Source: Oxalobacteraceae bacterium
Lineage (GTDB): Bacteria; Pseudomonadota; Gammaproteobacteria; Burkholderiales; Burkholderiaceae_D
Length of the DNA stretch: 12,384 bases
Assembly: GCA_003537575.1 (NCBI GenBank)
Contig: DPRS01000025.1
Coordinates: forward strand, 170,591-182,974
Direction: 5' to 3'
Below the pieces are notes generated by a model, which made no database searches, was not told the origin of the DNA, and saw nothing but the letters and a program-made list of their open reading frames with translations. Both the position numbers and the translations under genes were made by a program. Positions 1 to 6,274 of the stretch are shown piece by piece (position 1 is the first letter of the stretch; the number at the start of each line of letters is the position of its first letter).

Positions 1-1525
1 CCATGTTGGTGGCGATGGTGATCATCTTCGGGCTGCCGGCCTGCGCGATGATTTCCGCTTCGCGGGCATGCTGCTTGGCGTTGAGGACGTTATGCTGCAG
101 CTTGTTCTTGGTCAGGATACCGGACAACAGCTCGGAATTCTCGATCGACGTGGTGCCGACCAGCACCGGCTGGCCGCGTTCCTGGCAATCCTGGATATCC
201 TTCAGCATGGCCTGGTATTTTTCCTGGTCGGTCTTGTAGACCTGGTCTTGCTTGTCCTTGCGCTGGCTCGGCCGATTGGGCGGAATCACTACGGTTTCCA
301 GGCTGTAGATCTGCTGGAATTCGTAAGCTTCGGTATCGGCGGTGCCGGTCATGCCGGACAGCTTGCCGTACATGCGGAAGTAATTCTGGAAAGTGATCGA
401 TGCCAGCGTCTGGTTTTCCGCCTTGATCTCGACCCCTTCCTTGGCTTCGACGGCCTGGTGCAGGCCTTCGGACCAGCGCCGTCCGGACATCAGGCGACCG
501 GTGAATTCGTCGACGATGATGATTTCATTGTTCTGCACCACGTAATGCTGATCACGATGGTACAGCGCGTGGGCGCGCAGCGCTGCATACAGATGATGGA
601 TCAGGCTGATGTTGGCGGAGTCGTAGAGCGAGGCGCCTTCCGGCAGCAAGCCCATGCGGGTCAGGATCTGCTCTGCCTTGTCATGGCCGGCCTCGGTCAG
701 CAGCACCTGGTGCGCCTTTTCATCCTTGGTGTAGTCGCCCGGAACTTCGATCTTGCCCTTGCCGTCGGGAGTTTCCTCGCCGACCTGCATGGTCAGCAGC
801 GGCGGCACCGTGTTCAGCTTCTGGTACAGGTCGGTATGGCTTTCCGCCTGGCCGGAAATGATCAGCGGAGTACGGGCTTCGTCGATCAGGATCGAGTCGA
901 CTTCATCGACGATGGCGAAATTCAGGCCGCGCTGCACGCGCTCGCGGCTGTCGTACACCATGTTGTCGCGCAGGTAATCGAAGCCGAATTCGTTGTTGGT
1001 GCCGTAGGTGATATCGGATGCGTAGGCGCTCTGCTTGGCGTCATGCGGCATCTGCGACAGGTTGATGCCGGTGGTCAGGCCGAGCCAGCCGTGCAGGCGC
1101 CCCATCCATTCGGCGTCGCGCTGGGCCAGGTAATCGTTGACGGTGACGATATGCACGCCCTTGCCGGACAAGGCATTCAGGTAGGTCGGCAGCGTCGCCA
1201 TCAGGGTCTTGCCCTCGCCGGTCGCCATTTCGGCGATTTTCCCGTAATGCAGCGTCATGCCGCCGATCAGCTGCACATCGAAATGGCGCATTTTCAGCAC
1301 GCGCCGGCTGGCTTCACGGCAAACTGCAAAGGCTTCGGGCAGAATCTGGTCGAGCGTTTCGCCCTTGGCCAGGCGCGCCTTGAATTCGGGGGTCTTGGCT
1401 TGCAGCTCCGCATCCGACAGTTTTTCCATTGCCGGTTCGAGAGCATTGATTGCGCGAACGGTTTGCTGGTACTGCTTGAGCAGACGCTGGTTGCGGCTGC
1501 CGAAAATCTTGGTCAGGAATGACAT
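1..1525 (-). CDS. secA: SecA, preprotein translocase ATPase (N-terminal 508 residues; C-terminus beyond window)
   Basis: SecA is the cytoplasmic and peripheral membrane ATPase that pushes unfolded preproteins through SecYEG. Translating the minus strand from the ATG at 1525-1523 gives 508 uninterrupted residues up to the window edge, about the first 55% of a typical ~900-residue SecA. The N-terminus starts MSFLTKIFGSRNQR, close to the E. coli form. Walker A is ATGEGKT at 101-107 (Lys106). The Walker B/DEAD-like motif is VDEVDSILIDEARTPL at about 206-221, followed by the preprotein-binding domain, then DEFTGRLM (about 339-346) and MTGTADTEA (about 392-400). The visible part ends in ITIATNM, just before the expected AGRGTD motif. 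The start is fixed by this N-terminal similarity, although no strong Shine-Dalgarno is visible (ATTCGAGC precedes ATG). It lies downstream of the M23 gene across a 220-nt spacer and probably has its own promoter. No frameshift is seen. Confidence 0.97.
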   Translation of the reverse strand, partial: MSFLTKIFGSRNQRLLKQYQQTVRAINALEPAMEKLSDAELQAKTPEFKARLAKGETLDQILPEAFAVCREASRRVLKMRHFDVQLIGGMTLHYGKIAEMATGEGKTLMATLPTYLNALSGKGVHIVTVNDYLAQRDAEWMGRLHGWLGLTTGINLSQMPHDAKQSAYASDITYGTNNEFGFDYLRDNMVYDSRERVQRGLNFAIVDEVDSILIDEARTPLIISGQAESHTDLYQKLNTVPPLLTMQVGEETPDGKGKIEVPGDYTKDEKAHQVLLTEAGHDKAEQILTRMGLLPEGASLYDSANISLIHHLYAALRAHALYHRDQHYVVQNNEIIIVDEFTGRLMSGRRWSEGLHQAVEAKEGVEIKAENQTLASITFQNYFRMYGKLSGMTGTADTEAYEFQQIYSLETVVIPPNRPSQRKDKQDQVYKTDQEKYQAMLKDIQDCQERGQPVLVGTTSIENSELLSGILTKNKLQHNVLNAKQHAREAEIIAQAGSPKMITIATNM

Positions 1526-1745
1526 GCTCGAATGGTATAAAAGACGCCGTAAAAAAAACCTCCCATGTTCCATTCAGGGACAGGGGCGGACTGAGCCAAA
1601 TTGAAGATTTTATCATGCAGGCCGCATTGAACGGCCATACCCGGCCAATCGCCCAGTCTATCGGCCGCAACAGACAATATACGATGCCACTCATGCCGCA
1701 CCGCCGCTTTCGCGCCGGGCCGCTGTGCTGCGGCGCCGATCCGCG
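1526..1745 (-). other. secA leader / M23-secA intergenic region
   Basis: These 220 nt separate the M23 peptidase stop from the secA ATG. They hold a candidate extended -10 element (minus-strand TGATAAAAT), a run of eight T on the minus strand about 20-30 nt before secA, and a GTG-initiated 62-codon minus-strand frame (1701 to 1513) that runs into the first bases of secA in another frame. That frame resembles no family I know and lacks a clear ribosome site, so I do not call it as a gene. The spacer has no recognisable SecM-type gene, although SecM sits at this position in E. coli. Confidence 0.5.
1607..1615 (-). promoter_or_regulatory. Candidate secA promoter (-10 region)
   Basis: On the minus strand this reads TGATAAAAT, an extended -10 (TGn then TAAAAT, five of six matches to TATAAT). 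It lies about 82 nt upstream of the secA start. No good TTGACA-like hexamer is found 16-18 bp upstream, so the assignment rests on the extended -10 alone. Confidence 0.35.
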
Positions 1746-2708
1746 CTATCGGCCAGCCAGGGCGGCGTTTTTTCCCTGGGCAGCGCCGGCCAGCAGAAAC
1801 TTATGCGGATCCTGCTGCGTGCCTTTGACCAGCACCTCGAAATGCAGGTGCGCGCCGGTCGAACGCCCGGTGGAGCCGATATCGGCGACGTGCTGGCCGC
1901 GCTTGACGATGTCGCCTACCTGCACCAGCAGCCTGGAAGCGTGCGCATAACGGGTAGTCAGCTGATTGCCATGGTCGATTTCCAGCATGTTGCCGTACTG
2001 GTGATGATATTCGGAGGCGATCACCACGCCGCCGGCGGCGGCAACGATGGGCGTGCCGGTCGGGGCGGCAAAGTCGATGCCTTCATGGAAAGCGCTACGG
2101 CCGCTGAAAGGATCGAGGCGCCAGCCGAAACTGGAAGCGTTGTAGCTGATATTGACCGGCCTGATAGTCGGCAGCAGCTTGAACTTGATCTTCTCCGTCA
2201 TCAGGGCCGATTCCACCACGTTCAGGTAATCGGCGCGATGTTCCAGATCTCTGGCGAGCGCATCCAGGGTTTGCTGGAATTGCTGCATGCTCAGTTCACC
2301 CGATGCACCCTGCTGGCCCGGGCTGTCGGGATCGATGCCGCCGCGCGGCGGCTTTTCCTTGAAATTGAATTCTTCCGGCTTGACCCCGGCCAGTCCCTGC
2401 ACCCGCTCGCCCAGCGCATCCAGGCGCATCAGTTGCGCCTGCATTTCGCCCAGCCTGATCGCCATGGCGTTGAGATTTTCCCGGACATAGCGCTCTTTTC
2501 GTCCCGTCTCATCCTGGCTCGTGGCGGCAATGGCTTCCGACATGAAGGGTAAGCGCAAGCTGTCCGCATGCGTCAGCGCCAGGTAGTACAGCAGGAATGC
2601 CAGCGTCACCGCGGCGCCTGCGAACAGCGCCGCGATTGCCATGAGATGACGGGTAGTCAGGGTCACGGCCCTGGCGCTGAAGCGTGGGTGTAAGACTATG
2701 ATTTGCAT
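1746..2708 (-). CDS. Membrane-anchored M23 (LytM-type) peptidoglycan metallopeptidase
   Basis: This 320-residue protein is a zinc metallopeptidase of family M23, whose members cut peptide cross-links in peptidoglycan or activate amidases. A short basic N-terminus is followed by one hydrophobic membrane segment (about residues 22-43), which places the rest in the periplasm. Residues ~65-180 are charged and partly helical, with a proline/glycine-rich stretch at 117-135. The catalytic domain spans ~190-305. All metal-binding and catalytic signatures are present: HEGID (His208, Asp212), YAH (His256) and HLHFE (His287, His289). The enzyme should therefore be active, unlike degenerate EnvC/NlpD-type relatives. 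The start is supported by GGAG six nt upstream. It is divergent from the DciA-like gene (49 nt) and precedes secA. An M23 gene beside secA and lpxC is a recurring arrangement in proteobacteria. Substrate specificity cannot be read from the sequence. Confidence 0.9.
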   Translation of the reverse strand: MQIIVLHPRFSARAVTLTTRHLMAIAALFAGAAVTLAFLLYYLALTHADSLRLPFMSEAIAATSQDETGRKERYVRENLNAMAIRLGEMQAQLMRLDALGERVQGLAGVKPEEFNFKEKPPRGGIDPDSPGQQGASGELSMQQFQQTLDALARDLEHRADYLNVVESALMTEKIKFKLLPTIRPVNISYNASSFGWRLDPFSGRSAFHEGIDFAAPTGTPIVAAAGGVVIASEYHHQYGNMLEIDHGNQLTTRYAHASRLLVQVGDIVKRGQHVADIGSTGRSTGAHLHFEVLVKGTQQDPHKFLLAGAAQGKNAALAGR

Positions 2709-2757
2709 CCAAACTCCATTACTCGCTCTCCCTGGTGAGGTGTGATAAGGTTGGGAA

Positions 2758-3264
2758 ATGGCTTCCTCTTATTCATCTCCTTATCCACCGAAGCGCCCGG
2801 GCAGGGGCTCTGCCGCCCGCACCGCGCAGGGTGTTACCGACTTCCTGCACAACCATGACAAGATGGGCATGCTCTTGCCAGCCGTGGAACGCCTGACTGC
2901 CTTGCAAAAGGCTTGCGTTGCGGCGCTGCCCGCCTTGTTTGAAACCTGCATGGTCTTGCATCTCGAGGCGGGGCAACTGGTGCTGGCGGCGCCGAATGCG
3001 GCGCTGGCGAGCAAGCTGAAACAGCAACTGCCGAAATTGCAAAACATCCTGCAACAGCAAGGCTGGCAGGTTAACGCAATCCGCCTCAAAGTGCAAGTCG
3101 GCAAAATCTCTGAAAAATCAATCACTTCCAAGCAAATTTCACTGTCAAATCGAGCTTTGACAGCCTTTGCCGCACTGGAAGATGAACTCGATTCCTCTGT
3201 CCGCAATGCCGGCTTGAAGGCGGCACTGCAAACGATGCTGAACCGGCATCGGAACGGCGGCTAA
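2758..3264 (+). CDS. dciA: DUF721 / DciA-like protein (putative replicative helicase loader)
   Basis: This 168-residue cytoplasmic protein is the only plus-strand gene in the window. Residues ~35-120 resemble the DUF721 domain: a helical start (LPAVERLTALQKACVAALP), then LEAGQLVLAAPNAALASKLK and a strand ending NAIRLKVQV, the short alpha/beta fold seen in DciA. DciA is the ancestral loader or recruiter of the DnaB helicase in most bacteria lacking DnaC. Residues 1-25 are basic, Ser/Pro-rich and probably disordered; the C-terminal 45 residues are helical. An AAGG lies about 7 nt before the ATG. In Pseudomonas, as I recall, dciA also lies between lpxC and an M23 gene next to secA, which supports the call. 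Its stop is 12 nt from the lpxC stop (convergent), and it is divergent from the M23 gene. Family membership is fairly sure; function in this organism is inferred. Confidence 0.78.
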   Translation: MASSYSSPYPPKRPGRGSAARTAQGVTDFLHNHDKMGMLLPAVERLTALQKACVAALPALFETCMVLHLEAGQLVLAAPNAALASKLKQQLPKLQNILQQQGWQVNAIRLKVQVGKISEKSITSKQISLSNRALTAFAALEDELDSSVRNAGLKAALQTMLNRHRNGG

Positions 3265-3276
3265 GGGGCTAGGAGA

Positions 3277-4212
3277 TCAAGCCAGCGCCCACTCTTCCCC
3301 TGCTTGCAGGGTATAGCTGCGAGGGGCTTGTTCCATCGAATCAAAAGTGACGATGTCGTAGGCATCCGGTTGCGCCAGCAAGGCGCGCAGCAATTGATTG
3401 TTCAAGCCGTGGCCGGATTTGTGGGCGACATAGGCGGCCAGCAAGGGATGGCCGACCAGGTACAGGTCGCCGATGGCGTCGAGGATCTTGTGGCGCACGA
3501 ACTCGTTCTCATAGCGCAAGCCATCCGGATTCAGGATCCGGTACTCATCCATGACAATGGCGTTTTCCAGCGAACCGCCGCGCGCCAGGCCCATGCCTCG
3601 CAGCGTTTCCACATCCTGCATGAAGCCGAAGGTGCGGGCGCGGGCGATTTCCTTGACATACGATTCCGCCTCGAAATCCACTTCGGCGATTTGCCCGGTG
3701 CGGTCCACCGCCGGGTGATTGAACTCGATGAAGAATTTCAGCTTGAAGCCATTGTAAGGTTCCAGGCGCGCCCACTTGAGCTTGTCGCCTTCACCTTCGC
3801 GAACTTCCACTGCTTTTTTGACCCGAATAAATTTTTTCGGGGCAGCCTGTTCCTGCAAGCCGGCTTGCTGCAGCAAAAACACGAAAGAAGAAGCGGACCC
3901 ATCCATGATCGGAATTTCTTCCGCCGTCAGGTCGATATAGAGGTTATCGATGCCCAGGCCGGCACACGCCGACATCAGGTGCTCGACAGTCGACACCTTG
4001 ACACCGTTCTTGTCCAGGGTGGATGCCATGCGGGTATCGCCGACGCCGGCGGCGCTGGCGGGCAATTCGACCGGCGGCGCCAGGTCGACACGCCGGAATA
4101 CGATACCGGTATCGGGCGGGGCCGGACGCAGCGTGAGGTCGACCCGGGTGCCGGAATGCAATCCGATACCGATGGTCTTTACCAGTTGTTTGACGGTGCG
4201 CTGTGTGAGCAT
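3277..4212 (-). CDS. lpxC: LpxC, UDP-3-O-acyl-N-acetylglucosamine deacetylase
   Basis: LpxC is the zinc hydrolase that removes acetate from UDP-3-O-acyl-GlcNAc, the committed cytoplasmic step of lipid A synthesis. From the ATG at 4212 the protein has 311 residues (E. coli about 305) and begins MLTQRTVKQLVKTIGIGLHSG, the normal LpxC N-terminus. Key residues are all present: TVEHL with Glu78 and zinc ligand His79; RHKILDAIGD with His241 and Asp245; and HKSGHG with catalytic His268. A longer frame from a TTG at 4260 adds 16 residues with no family match and is rejected. GAGGA precedes the ATG at an unusually short distance and overlaps the space just after a perfect TATAAT, so the gene may be expressed from a near-leaderless transcript as well as by read-through from the peroxiredoxin gene. 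LpxC is often controlled by proteolysis in other bacteria; nothing visible here tests that. Confidence 0.97.
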   Translation of the reverse strand: MLTQRTVKQLVKTIGIGLHSGTRVDLTLRPAPPDTGIVFRRVDLAPPVELPASAAGVGDTRMASTLDKNGVKVSTVEHLMSACAGLGIDNLYIDLTAEEIPIMDGSASSFVFLLQQAGLQEQAAPKKFIRVKKAVEVREGEGDKLKWARLEPYNGFKLKFFIEFNHPAVDRTGQIAEVDFEAESYVKEIARARTFGFMQDVETLRGMGLARGGSLENAIVMDEYRILNPDGLRYENEFVRHKILDAIGDLYLVGHPLLAAYVAHKSGHGLNNQLLRALLAQPDAYDIVTFDSMEQAPRSYTLQAGEEWALA

Positions 4213-4218
4213 ATCCTC

Positions 4219-4240
4219 ATTATAGCGGCTTGCCGGCAAG
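4219..4240 (-). promoter_or_regulatory. Candidate lpxC promoter with spacer palindrome
   Basis: On the minus strand a perfect -10 hexamer TATAAT (4224-4219) ends six nt before the lpxC ATG. Immediately upstream, in what would be the promoter spacer, lies the perfect 12-bp palindrome CTTGCCGGCAAG (4240-4229). No convincing -35 is present at 16-18 bp; GTTACA is about 21 bp away. If used, transcription would begin at or within a few bases of the start codon. Confidence 0.35.
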
Positions 4241-4241
4241 T

Positions 4242-4300
4242 CAGTTGTAACGAAAAGCAACTGTCACGCCCTTGCCCGCGCCCGGCCTCGGGTGTCAGTT
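4242..4300 (-). terminator. Overlapping inverted repeats after the peroxiredoxin gene (weak terminator/attenuator candidate)
   Basis: Read on the minus strand, AACTGACAC (4300-4292, directly after the peroxiredoxin stop) can pair with GTGACAGTT (4267-4259) apart from one A/A mismatch, and is followed by GCTTTTCG, a short U tract. The middle segment can instead pair downstream: CAGTTG (4263-4258) with CAACTG (4247-4242). The two pairings are mutually exclusive, as in attenuators. The stems are short and the U tract is weak, so termination is uncertain. Confidence 0.3.
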
Positions 4301-4807
4301 TTACGCCAGTTGCTTCAGCAGGTTTTCGGCATCCGAGGTTTCAAACTTGCCGGCCTGCTCGACATTCAACTGCCGCACCACGCCATCCTCGACCAGCATC
4401 GAATACCGCTGCGAGCGGATGCCGAGGCCAGCCTTGCCGAAATCGACATCCAGGCCCAGCGCCCTGGTGAATTCGGCGCTGCCGTCGGCCAGCATGCGCA
4501 CCGCGCCGATGGCCTTGAGCTCACGGCCCCAGGCGCCCATCACGAAGGCATCATTGACCGCGATGCACCAGATCTCGTCGACGCCGCGGGACTTGAAGTC
4601 GGCGGCTAGGCGGACGTAACCGGGCGCGTGCTTTTCCGAGCAGGTCGGCGTAAAAGCGCCGGGCACGGCGAAGATCGCGATCTTCTTGCCCTTGACGAGA
4701 TCCGCTACATTGAACTTGTTGGGACCCAGGCTGCAGCCTTCGGTCTCGACTTCGATAAATTCACGCAATTCGCCTTCGGGCAAACGGTCACCGATCTTGA
4801 TGGTCAT
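4301..4807 (-). CDS. Peroxiredoxin, Prx5 / type II family
   Basis: This is a 168-residue cytoplasmic thiol peroxidase of the Prx5 (AhpC/TSA, redoxin) family, which reduces hydrogen peroxide and alkyl hydroperoxides, usually with glutathione/glutaredoxin or thioredoxin as electron donor. The peroxidatic site is complete: PGAFTPTC with Cys56 in the PxxxT(S)xxC arrangement, followed by SEKHAPGY. Further Prx5 features are DEIWCIAVND (about 77-86) and GLGIRSQRYSMLVEDG (about 127-142) with the conserved Arg. Other cysteines are Cys25 and Cys81, so a resolving cysteine is uncertain. The start at 4807 is chosen because GGAG lies eight nt upstream and MTIKIGDRLP is a normal Prx5 N-terminus; the in-frame extension to 4939 runs through the intergenic palindrome and is rejected. 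It lies between ftsZ and lpxC, a placement I recall from other Burkholderiales, and may be transcribed independently because a palindrome separates it from ftsZ. Confidence 0.93.
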   Translation of the reverse strand: MTIKIGDRLPEGELREFIEVETEGCSLGPNKFNVADLVKGKKIAIFAVPGAFTPTCSEKHAPGYVRLAADFKSRGVDEIWCIAVNDAFVMGAWGRELKAIGAVRMLADGSAEFTRALGLDVDFGKAGLGIRSQRYSMLVEDGVVRQLNVEQAGKFETSDAENLLKQLA

Positions 4808-4872
4808 GCGGGTTCTCCAATGTTGATGTGGCTGGGAACGGGATATCCATGCTGTCCCGCGCATTTCCATAA

Positions 4873-4929
4873 AATTGGGGACAGGGCAGCTCGCCGCGCT
4901 ACGGCGGCTCGCAAACCCTGTCCCCAATT
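4873..4929. repeat. REP-like long palindrome in the ftsZ-peroxiredoxin spacer; possible terminator
   Basis: Two perfect 14-bp inverted arms, AATTGGGGACAGGG (4873-4886) and CCCTGTCCCCAATT (4916-4929), flank 29 bp. Inside is a smaller hairpin, CGCCG/CGGCG (4892-4896 with 4902-4906) with a 5-nt loop, and a direct repeat of GCTCGC (4889-4894 and 4907-4912). The size and nested form resemble REP/REPIN-type intergenic palindromes. On the minus strand the right-hand stem side runs into TTTT, so the ftsZ transcript could end here, 52 nt after its stop codon. Confidence 0.7.
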
Positions 4930-4980
4930 CAGGAAACATGCAGTATGCCTCGTTCCGCAGTTTCCTGCAGAACGCAACAA

Positions 4981-6177
4981 TCAGTCGGCCTGCTTGCGCA
5001 GGAAAGCCGGGATATCGTAGGTTTCCATGCCATTCTTTTCCAGCGCGCGCACGGTTTCCGAAGCCGATTCGCGACGCCAGACCGCCGGCGCCTTCAAGCC
5101 TTCGAAGGCGGGCGCGGCGGCGCCCTGCGTCATGCCGCCGCCAATCTGGTTGCCGCCCATGGCGGCGATCGGCTCGTTGTGGGTGCCTGTGCGCAGCATC
5201 GGGGTTTGCACCAGTTGCACGTTCTTACGCGCGCGGCCCAGACCGGTCGCCACCACGGTGACGCGGATGTCGTCGCCCATGGCGTCGTCGTAGGCAATGC
5301 CTTGGGCGATGGAGGCATCCGGAGCGGCGAAGGCGCGCACGGTCGCCATCACTTCCTTGATTTCCTTGCCCTTCAAGCCGCGGCTGGCGGTGACGTTGAC
5401 CAGCACGCCGCGCGCGCCGGACAGGTCGATGCCGTCCAGCAGCGGCGAGGCGACGGCCTGCTCGGCGGCGATGCGCGCGCGGTCGATGCCGGAGGCGGTG
5501 GCGGTGCCCATCATGGCCTTGCCCTGCTCGCCCATGATGGTCTTGACGTCGTTGAAGTCGACGTTGATATGGCCGGGCACATTGATGATTTCGGCGATGC
5601 CGGCGACGGCGTTGTTGAGCACGTCATCGGCATGCTGCAGCCATTCGATCATGCTGTCGTCTTCATAGATCTCTTCCAGCTTCTCGTTCAGGATCACGAT
5701 CAGGGAATCGACGTGCTGGCTAAGCGCTTCCAGTCCTTCGTCGGCGATTTCCATGCACTTCTTGCCTTCATAGGAGAAGGGCTTGGAAACCACGGCCACC
5801 GTCAGAGCACCCTGTTCCTTGGCGACCTGCGCGACGATCGGTGCGGCGCCGGTGCCGGTGCCGCCGCCCATGCCGGCGGCGATGAATACCATGTGCGCGC
5901 CGCGCAAGGCATCCTCAATGCGCGTGCGCGACTCTTCTGCCAGCTGGCGGCCGACTTCCGGCTTCATGCCGGCGCCCAAGCCGGTTTCGCCGATCTGGAT
6001 GACGTTGTGCGCCTTGGATTGCGTCAAGGCTTGCGCATCGGTATTGGCGGCGATGAATTCCACGCCGCTGACTCCTTTGTTGATCATGTGCTGCACGGCA
6101 TTGCCGCCGGCGCCGCCGACGCCCACGACCTTGATCACCGTCCCCAGAGATGCATTGTCCAGCATATCGATTTCCAT
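4981..6177 (-). CDS. ftsZ: FtsZ, tubulin-like cell division GTPase
   Basis: FtsZ polymerises with GTP into the Z ring at midcell and recruits the divisome. The 398-residue protein has the nucleotide-binding start VVGVGGAGGNAV (about 17-28), the tubulin signature GGGTGTG at 104-110, the synergy (T7) loop NVDFNDVKTIM at 205-215 with Asp207 and Asp210 for GTP hydrolysis, and a C-terminal domain to ~318. A short, Gly/Ala-rich linker follows (about 320-385), and the conserved C-terminal peptide DIPAFLRKQ (388-396) ends the protein; this peptide binds FtsA and other anchors. The ATG at 6177 is preferred over the in-frame ATG four codons later because GGGAG sits seven nt before it, and many beta-proteobacterial FtsZ proteins begin similarly with a short acidic extension. 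It follows ftsA after 97 nt containing a hairpin. No key residue is missing. Confidence 0.98.
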   Translation of the reverse strand: MEIDMLDNASLGTVIKVVGVGGAGGNAVQHMINKGVSGVEFIAANTDAQALTQSKAHNVIQIGETGLGAGMKPEVGRQLAEESRTRIEDALRGAHMVFIAAGMGGGTGTGAAPIVAQVAKEQGALTVAVVSKPFSYEGKKCMEIADEGLEALSQHVDSLIVILNEKLEEIYEDDSMIEWLQHADDVLNNAVAGIAEIINVPGHINVDFNDVKTIMGEQGKAMMGTATASGIDRARIAAEQAVASPLLDGIDLSGARGVLVNVTASRGLKGKEIKEVMATVRAFAAPDASIAQGIAYDDAMGDDIRVTVVATGLGRARKNVQLVQTPMLRTGTHNEPIAAMGGNQIGGGMTQGAAAPAFEGLKAPAVWRRESASETVRALEKNGMETYDIPAFLRKQAD

Positions 6178-6214
6178 GATGACTCCCTATCATTAATATT
6201 CAGTTTTCAGTCGT

Positions 6215-6239
6215 TAGGCACCACGCGGCGTGGCGCCTA
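6215..6239 (-). promoter_or_regulatory. Strong hairpin in the ftsA-ftsZ spacer
   Basis: On the minus-strand RNA, UAGGCGCCAC (6239-6230) pairs with GUGGUGCCUA (6224-6215) around a 5-nt GC-rich loop: ten pairs including one G-U. No U tract follows, so it is unlikely to be an intrinsic terminator. It sits about 37 nt upstream of the ftsZ start, between the ftsA stop and the ftsZ ribosome site. It could be an mRNA stability or processing element that raises FtsZ relative to FtsA. Confidence 0.55.
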
Positions 6240-6274
6240 GCAACTGCTAACTGCGGTGGTTAAACAAAAAACTG

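Noticed and set aside
68..1522. 484-codon open frame on the plus strand
   Set aside because: It is the antisense shadow of secA, whose minus-strand translation is unmistakable. GC-rich codon use keeps the opposite frame open.
1577..1585. GGGACAGGG, shared with the arm of the 4873-4929 palindrome
   Set aside because: Only nine bases match and there is no inverted partner nearby, so it is not called as a second repeat copy.
2781..2789. TTATCCACC, one mismatch from a DnaA box, near the start of the DciA-like gene
   Set aside because: A single 8-of-9 match is expected by chance a few times in 12 kb; no cluster, AT-rich element or other origin feature is present.
4213..4260. 16-residue N-terminal extension of LpxC from a TTG
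   Set aside because: No ribosome site, no family match, and it covers the TATAAT and palindrome; MLTQRTVKQL is the normal start.
3304..4470. 388-codon plus-strand open frame opposite lpxC and the peroxiredoxin gene
   Set aside because: Antisense shadow crossing an intergenic region and two verified genes; the second half is low-complexity Pro/Arg/Ala.
4808..4939. 44-residue N-terminal extension of the peroxiredoxin
   Set aside because: It reads through the palindrome and has no family similarity; the ATG at 4807 has GGAG at proper distance and a normal Prx5 N-terminus.
4945..6240. 431-codon plus-strand open frame opposite ftsZ
   Set aside because: Antisense to a clear FtsZ. Its composition (rich in His, Asp, Gly, Ala, Gln) is that of a mirrored frame, with no domain or ribosome site.
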